Assembly (NCBI GenBank): GCA_037576215.1
Contig: JBANDB010000007.1
Span: forward strand, 4,743,001-4,807,000
Direction of reading: 5' to 3'
DNA: 64,000 nucleotides
Source: Armillaria gallica
Lineage: Eukaryota; Basidiomycota; Agaricomycetes; Agaricales; Physalacriaceae
The position numbers were made by a program, and so were the translations under genes. Shown piece after piece: positions 57,721 through 64,000 of the stretch. Numbering within the stretch: position 1 is the first letter of the stretch; the number at the start of each line of letters is the position of its first letter. Under the pieces are notes generated by a model. The model was not told where the DNA came from. It did no database searches and saw only the letters and a program-made list of their open reading frames with translations.

Positions 57721-60496
57721 CTAATCCTCAACTTGGTTGACTGCCCCAAATTCAATAATCAGCACTGTGCCCGGCAGAACACAAGACAAGGAATCTCACC
57801 CCGTAAGGATTGAGCACAATAGTCTCGACGCCCCCAATACATTTCGGTTTCGTTGGCGGGACATTAACGAATGTATCCCCTGCGAGTCCCCACTTGATAG
57901 AGCATGCAGATACAGTGATTGAACCAGGTGGTAATCCCTCGTCAAAGATTGGTGATGGGAGAACACCACCGGCTGGGGGAGTATAAACGTATTTGGCTGT
58001 CGACGGGTCGATGGCGTAGGCCCAAGCCGAAGTGGCATCAAGCTCGTAGTCAGCGGCGCGGGGCTCAACAGTGTTTGCTTTGATGACCGTTTTGTTGAAG
58101 GTTACTAGATACACTGGATTTAGGTTGGGGACGCAGTAGAGAATAAAATGGCTTGCTGTCGAGCGCATAGTGAAGGGGACCTCGGTGAAGAGCAACAGCA
58201 CCGTGGAGACGACTTTCTGTAGACAGGTTTGATGGAATGGCATTAGCGTCATGTTATAAGAGCTCACCAGTTGTTATCTTAGCGGGGAGATTCAATACGA
58301 ATTTCGTTGACCCAGAAGGAATGCTGATGGCGAGTAAACCATTACGAGGAGACACTGGTTTGGTCGAGCCTCTGTTCATCGCAATTGTTCCGCCAACGAC
58401 CCAGCTTGGTATCCGCACAAAGAATGTGAATGCTCTGGATGCGGTGACAGTGTAGGATAGCGTATCGCCGAACGGGTATAGCGTATCGATGCTGATGGTC
58501 ACTGCGTTGTCTACGAAGGAATTGAATATGGTGTAAGGCAGAGGTACATTGAGGAAACTCACTCCCAGATAGGGTTGTGGATGTCTTCAGCGGACCGAGG
58601 TAAGCCTGGACGAGGGAAGCTTGATCCGCTGTGGTCAAGAAGGAATTAGTTATGAATTTCGGATAGCCTTGAGGGTGATTGACGGTGCAGCATCTATAAG
58701 GTTCTGTAAATACTAGAATTTCTACTTTCAAAAAAGCGAAAATCTAACGGATAGTAAGGTTCCAATCCGAAGACGTTCGAGTAGCCGCTTCAGTTCTTGT
58801 CAATATCGGAATACAGATGAAGGTTGGGCGCGTACGAATTTACAGCAAAGGGATCTCTGAGATATGTAAGTCCTAGAATCGACAAGAAATTTTAACAAAA
58901 CCGACGGTGTCATGTTCTTCGATGCGATTTGATTCTGCTGCTGGTCATACTGTCTTGCCCACATGTCTGAAGTCAAGTTAGCATATCAACACAGACGTAT
59001 TTGGGCTCATCAGGCCCGCTTACCTCCTGTCAGTGTTCCAGGTAGCGCGTTGTAAGTGATCTTCTCGACCTAATTTCAACAGCTAGAGATTTAAACGAAT
59101 AGAAAGGGAGCGGTCGAACCCTATCCAAAAATTTCGTATCCCCAATCATTTGGTACAAATACGAGCCGCTGAACATGGTCTCTACAACTGCGCATAACTC
59201 CGTTCTGCGGAATTGGGTTAGAGGTGAGTGCAGCGTGTATGCGACTGAAAAGCTCACCCCCGTGTAGCTTCCATTCCTGCAAGATATTCGTCTGCTCCAT
59301 AAATTCCTGATGGTCGTCCATGGTACTGGAACAAGAGATCCCAACCGGAGGACGCGAGGTGTAAATCTATAGTGCTTTAATACTAATAGATTACTGAAAA
59401 CGAGACGACCCTACCAGACTGATTATGAGTAAAGCGGTACGTGGCAGGAAGTGCTTTCATGCCCTCCGCCATGTTCACGCCGTGCCACTGCGAAGAGGAT
59501 TCATCAATGAGGTGGGAGACCACCAAGTCACATACAACTTACGCTCAGAACATATCCGGTAGGATTCTCCAAATTCTCCACAGGCCCATGCGGAAAGTTC
59601 TATAACTTAAAAATAAATACCAGAGCAGGTCCTGTCAGATGATACTGACCTCTGCTGTAAATACTTCCTCCCAAGGCACGCCGCTCCACTTGAGCTGGAG
59701 CATAGTGTCCAAAAGAAGGTCCTCGTTCCCATTGGAGTGATAGTCGTACAGCCATTGGAGGGTCATTACGAAATCTTCCCACCTTGTGTTTGTCCAAATC
59801 TCCAAACCCTCTCCTTTCCTGATCATTTCGTTCGCGAGAGGGACGAACTTGTGCATCGCGGCAACAACGCGGTCCGTAAGAGACGAATTGTATTCGACCA
59901 TCTGAATTGCTCCGAAGAAAAATGGGTAACGGCCCCAGAGGTACCTGGTGCGGTTGTTACCCGCCTCGGGTCCGAGCCATCCGGCGGCCTCTTGATGAGT
60001 GAGAACATAGTCGAGGAATTGGTAAGTCTGGGCCTGGATCTCGGAGTTTGAGGTGAGGACGCCGTGAGGTACCATCCCATTGAACCAGTAGCTTCCGGCT
60101 AGAGAAATAAGGCTGAGCGGGAAGCGACTGTGCGAAGGAACAATGATTACCTTCTTCAAGACTGGAATAGGCAGAATTACCGCCGATCCAGTCGCTGTTC
60201 TTGACATAGTTGTAAAAGTCGTGTAGATGTCCAGCCATACCATTGGTCTGGACGTCGAGCTGATTCGCCGACATTTTAGAAATCCTTCGATAGCATGGGA
60301 TTCAAAGGACTCACTTGATTGCTCAACCAACCGAGAGGCCGTACCTCGCCAAGCGGAAGGGTCAAATATCTCTTTGGAGAGACTGAAATTATGAGACGAA
60401 TGTCTGTCCGTAGAGGAAACAAAGGAAACACGTACGCTGAGCAACCGCTCCATTGAAGGCGGTAAAAATAACGCCCAAGGGTAGAAGCAAACGCAT
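57721..60496 (-). CDS. secreted GH127-like (DUF1680) glycoside hydrolase
   Basis: Start 'MRLLLPLGVIFTAFNGAVAQ' (60496) is a typical secretion signal. Exons then give 'LTLPLGEVRPLGWLSNQ', 'LDVQTNGMAGHLHDFYNYV', the hallmark opening of DUF1680/GH127 proteins, followed by 'GSYWFNGMVPHGVLTS', 'HQEAAGWLGPEAGNN' and 'LQWLYDYHSNGNEDLLL'. The candidate active-site region has 'VELCAVVETMFSGS' and later 'YRCCTVNHPQGYPKF'; in characterised GH127 beta-L-arabinofuranosidases a Glu and a Cys cluster in these places act with zinc. The C-terminal beta-sandwich has 'FTFFVRIPSW' and 'KFVLNLPAKI'. About 15 exons, around 640 residues. The enzyme would trim plant-derived glycans outside the cell. The last exon is uncertain: the stop is at 57721 or about 57752. 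Confidence 0.8.
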
Positions 60497-60539
60497 TGTT
60501 GGAATATACAATGCGCCAGATACTAGGCCTCAAGAGGCA

Positions 60540-61085
60540 GAGCTTTAAGTATACTGGCGAACGGGCATCTTATCAAAATAGATAGAAGATGTCCCGTGTG
60601 CACTCGAAGAGTTGAAAGCATGGTCAAGAGATGAAAGGGAACATCCTCGGTACGAATAAATGGCAGCATTTCAGGAAGGATCTGACGGAGAGCCATCACG
60701 GCAGGAACCTTCGTTAGCCTGTCCAAGCCCCCAGCACTAGCTGTCAGGCGAACGGTTGAACCGGCCCGGCGGGAAAAGAATTTCTGCCAAGCGCGTTTTT
60801 GTTTATCTTACCCATTTATCCAACCTATCTATCAATGTACGCCAGCTAGGAATTCTTTTTCCTCCATGGTTCTCTCTCAAGAATACAAAATCTCAAAGGA
60901 TAACTCAACTCAATACTCAATCACAGAATCCCATATTAGCAGGTGCTCAGTCTACCAGTTCCACGCAGCAGAAGTCGTATAGTCAGCTTTCTCTGGGTAC
61001 CATGATATTGGCGTAATTCTCGGAACAGATCATGCGATACCGCATCCAAGTGTAGAGCGGATCGACGGCCCACAAGTACAAGACT
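60540..61085 (+). repeat. segmental direct repeat, copy 1
   Basis: Shares long stretches with 63500-64000: 'agatagaaga', 'aaagcatggtcaagaga', 'gaatcccatat', 'agcaggtg', 'tctctgggtaccatgatatt', 'cggatcgacggcccac'. Identity is highest over the last 250 bp. It includes the start of an unrecognised gene and its upstream region. Confidence 0.8.
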
Positions 61086-62297
61086 TCACCGCGTCATTAT
61101 CTTCGAACGAGCACATGTACGATGGACCATTGCTCCCCGGCCTGAGAATTTCGAAGGGTATATGCCTGGACGAATCTCGCCACTTATCAAGGCTCCCAGG
61201 TAAGTGTTCTACCGCGAACTTGTCCTTATCTCAACCAATGATAGTAATATAATGATACCGATGATGATTGCGACATTACTTGCTGTGTTACATCCCTGTC
61301 CTATGACTGTCCTATCTGCAGACACTAGATAGATTCACAATGTTCACCATGAAGCTCGTCAAGGACCATCAAACTCTGTATTCTTTGACGGCTAACGCGC
61401 TAACAGTTCGAGCTTCGGTTTCATACCTCCGAGTATATGGCACAGCGTGTGGATAACGGACATAACCATGTCCGCGACATCAGTATATGCGCTCGACGAA
61501 GCGGCACACATCGACCACTCGAGTTGCGATCATCAGCCACAAACTTCTGAGGATACTACGAATGGCAATTCCATGCGTTGTCGCACAGAACGAGTGGACC
61601 TCTGTCACTCCTTGGTGTCCCCACGTCGTCCACTCTCAGCTCGGACAATCGCGCACATACGGCCTTTGGCTCGGAGACGGCTCGGGATTCGATCGGTCAG
61701 GAAGATGTCTAACAATAAGGCAAATACTTCGGTGACACGACTTTGGCACTCAACTCGATCCATGTATATCAGCTACTCATTCCTCGCTGAGAATATACGT
61801 GGTGGTAATGCGTGACGATATTGGTATGCTTTTTTAAGATACCATATCGTCCGTTAGGTACTAATGCATCTTGTAGGCACAATATATAAAGCGGAGAGCT
61901 TCAGCAGCAGATCCACCTACGAGTCTGGTCTAAATGCCCTCCCATCGATCTCCGAATTCGCCACATCCCCGACAGACTACTTCCCGATTACGCCAGTCTC
62001 TCTGGTCCAATGTTCCACTACAGTCTAAACGTCTCCAGCCACCCGATGGGTATCGAAATGTACCTCATCGAGCATCCAAATTTCGGATGGCAGGCGTTTG
62101 GCGGGACCGTCTTCTTCCACGTCTGTGCAGGTACCTACAAGTCAGAGATCCTGGCAGTTCATCGCACCCATTGCCGCGATGTTGAAACTGGACGCTGGGG
62201 CATTCACCATAACCCGTCGACGCATACATTTGTAGTTGGATCAGGAGCCACGGCGTCGAATAGCAGATTAATGGCCAGCCAGACTGTAAGCAACTGA
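60866..62297 (+). CDS. unrecognised gene starting in the segmental repeat
   Basis: ATG at 60866 opens 'MVLSQEYKISKDNSTQYSIT'; a short intron (gtgctc...gtatag) leads to 'SAFSGYHDIGVILGTDHAIP' and 'MYDGPLLPGLRISKGICLDE', then a gtaagt donor. Later pieces include 'LVKDHQTLYSLTANALTV' (about 61360), 'RTYGLWLGDGSGFDRSGR' (about 61660) and the best frame, 62010-62297, with 'MFHYSLNVSSHPMGIEMYLI' and 'FGWQAFGGTVFFH'. The last block looks like a globular enzyme domain, but I cannot name it. Exons are not securely joined and the gene may be broken. Confidence 0.4.
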
Positions 62298-62465
62298 GGT
62301 GATGTTGGAGTGCTGGGCTCGACAAGGAGTCTGAGTGTGCATGCGGTCGCTTATACTATTCACTGCGAGGAATCACGCGACAACTTGCCTACGGAAGTTC
62401 AAGAGGAGTCTCAAAATAGTATTGTGGCTTAATTCATCTAGGCTGAGACGTGCCGGGCCTAAACT

Positions 62466-63390
62466 ATGAGTACCCAGCTCCCTCCAGAACTTGTCGACAT
62501 CATAATATCGGAGTTCTGGTATTCAGAGCCTCCCTCAAAGGGCCGGGTTACCTTCATGAGGACCTGCCCCCTTATCAACAACCTCTGGAAGGACGTCTTT
62601 GCACGTATCGCCTCGCGAGACATTTACCTTCCAACGGAGCCATATCTCGTCTATCTCAGCTCTATCATTCGCACCGACAAGTCTGTGATTTACCGTCACT
62701 TTTTGCCCGGCAGCACCCGCACTATGAATTGCTGTGTTGGCCTCACCGAATCGACTAACGACTCTGCCATGGAGCCGTACGCAGTCCTATGCAGTTTGCC
62801 CAATCACATCGGCTTTCGAAGGTGTTTTCCTAATCTCCATCAAATCAACCTCAAAATCAACTATCGCATCCAACGTGGATTGAGCACGTTCGCGCTGTCT
62901 AACCACCAGCTTGTCAGGACTCGAGTATCGATACATCTCGACAAAGCGCTGACGCAGCTCAGTGTCATACCCGTGGATTGGGTCATCATATTAGAACATC
63001 CAGATGCTGAGTACGTTGATAATGATCATTATTGGAGCATGTTCGTGACGGAGGCGATTTGGGCGATGGCACCAGGGGTGTTGTGTTGCATCTGGAGGCC
63101 CTCCTTCCCGGACATAATATCGAATTCGACATACAAAGATGATCTTATGTGTTTTTATGGCCATGTTCTTCTCTCTGAAAGAAGAGGCGATGTGCAAGAT
63201 ATCAACTATCACTTCCGGAAGGCTGCGCGAAGACCTTTGGGTGAGAAACTTTTCTTCTCTTGTCCATAAAGGAACTCATTTCTCTCTAGGTTTATGGGCC
63301 ATACTTGCTGGAGTTTATGAAGATATAAGGGGGTTGTTTGACAAACATCGGTTGGCACGTTCATACTGGAAATCTATCTTGGCCGAATAA
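62466..63390 (+). CDS. F-box-like protein
   Basis: Two exons (62466-63240, 63290-63390; 49-bp intron gtgaga...ctctag) give 291 residues. The N-terminus 'MSTQLPPELVDIIISEFWYS' and following 'FMRTCPLINNLWKDVFARIA' match the F-box-like pattern of Agaricomycete proteins (Leu-Pro-Pro-Glu-Leu start, then a Cys and Trp in the third helix). F-boxes bind Skp1 and recruit substrates to SCF ubiquitin ligases. The remaining part, with 'PNHIGFRRCFPNLHQINLKI' and 'VIILEHPDAEYVDNDHYWS', would be the substrate-recognition region; no repeats are evident. Large, fast-evolving families of this type are usual in these genomes. It sits between the two segmental repeats. Confidence 0.65.
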
Positions 63391-63499
63391 TCAGATGTTT
63401 GAGCGTGAAATACCCCAGCAAGCTGGTCATTGTAAGCACGCCATTAATGATGCAAAGCGAGATAATTAAGATTAGAAGCAGAGTAAAAGCGCGCTAGAT

Positions 63500-64000
63500 A
63501 GCAAGCTTCAAGAGACATGTACTGAGGAACAGGTACTTTTCTGAAACAGATAGAAGACAAGAACCATGTGCAGTTAAAGCATGGTCAAGAGACGGAAGTA
63601 GGGATCATCCTCGGTAGGAGTACATGGTGGCAGAGTCGCCAAGTCAGGAACCCCTGGCTAGGCTCGCAAGGTCGAAACGAGTCAACCCGGCCCGCCCGGC
63701 GAATCGGACTTTAAATTTTTGCCAAACGCGTCTCGGATTTGCTGGTTGTTTCTTCAACTTTCTCGCCAGTTAGAACGTCCTTTTTCCTCTACGGCTCTCT
63801 CTCAAAAATACGGCATTCAAAAGTACAGCTCAGTTCAATACTCGGAATCCCATATCAGCAGGTGTTCTGGTCAGTCTGCCAGTTCCATGCAGCAGAAGTC
63901 CTATAATCAGCTCTCTCTAGGTACCATGATATTGGTGTAACTCGGAGCAGATCATGCGGTACCGCATTTCGGTATAGAGAGGATCGACGGCCCACGAGTC
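63500..64000 (+). repeat. segmental direct repeat, copy 2 (runs to window end)
   Basis: Second copy of 60540-61085 in the same orientation, about 2.9 kb away and continuing to the window edge. Confidence 0.8.
63791..64000 (+). pseudogene. degenerate second copy of the unrecognised repeat gene
   Basis: Aligned with the gene at 60866, the ATG has become ACG (63791), though 'LSQKYGIQKYSSVQYSESHI' is still readable. After the conserved intron a 2-nt deletion ('ggtgtaactcgg' against 'ggcgtaattctcgg') puts TAA in frame. The rest lies outside the window. Confidence 0.6.

Overview
The window looks like nuclear DNA of a basidiomycete fungus, most likely an Agaricomycete. Genes are cut by many short (about 45-60 bp) GT-AG introns. 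The repeats are Ty3/gypsy chromovirus, CACTA, hAT and Tc1/mariner-like relics of the kind that fill Agaricomycete genomes, and the recognisable host genes (PEX3, NUBPL/IND1, ERG3, thioredoxin reductase, basidiomycete-type zinc-cluster regulators) fit. No bacterial operon, CRISPR, rRNA or tRNA was found. The species cannot be fixed from sequence alone.

Region A (1 to about 20.2 kb) is an AT-rich transposon graveyard. In order: an hAT transposase C-terminus (3-194); a 5'-truncated Ty3/gypsy element with integrase and chromodomain, an antisense coiled-coil/Cys-rich ORF and a 3' LTR (1.15-5.67 kb); a 1.2-kb tract saturated with ACTAGT; a decayed CACTA Tnp2 transposase (7.7-9.5 kb, minus); a 4.74-kb element with 63-bp terminal inverted repeats and a TGT target duplication (10155-14893) carrying a broken mariner-type transposase and a broken antisense multi-exon gene; a second broken accessory gene (16.5-18.3 kb) split by a 702-bp non-autonomous CACTG element with an ACC duplication; and another hAT relic (19.4-19.8 kb).

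Region B (20.2-40.8 kb) is a compact housekeeping block: MBOAT/wax-synthase-like acyltransferase and ERG3 C5-sterol desaturase (divergent); an unrecognised micro-exon gene sharing a 90-bp promoter gap with NUBPL/IND1; a small tandem array of an unknown gene (one full copy, two fragments); a 79-aa membrane protein divergent from PEX3 across 111 bp; a TIGR04076-like protein; an aldo/keto reductase with an unusual N-terminal extension; and thioredoxin reductase.

Region C (42.4-60.5 kb) groups a Zn2Cys6/fungal-trans regulator, a sugar-porter MFS transporter, a Baeyer-Villiger-type flavin monooxygenase, a type-B carboxylesterase, a small Zn2Cys6 protein and a secreted GH127-like glycosidase. Oxygenase plus esterase plus transporter plus regulator suggests a catabolic gene cluster; that is inference. 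Region D (60.5-64 kb) holds a segmental direct repeat containing an unrecognised gene, a degenerate second copy running off the window, and an F-box-like gene between them. Exon boundaries below come from reading splice signals and frame continuity by eye.
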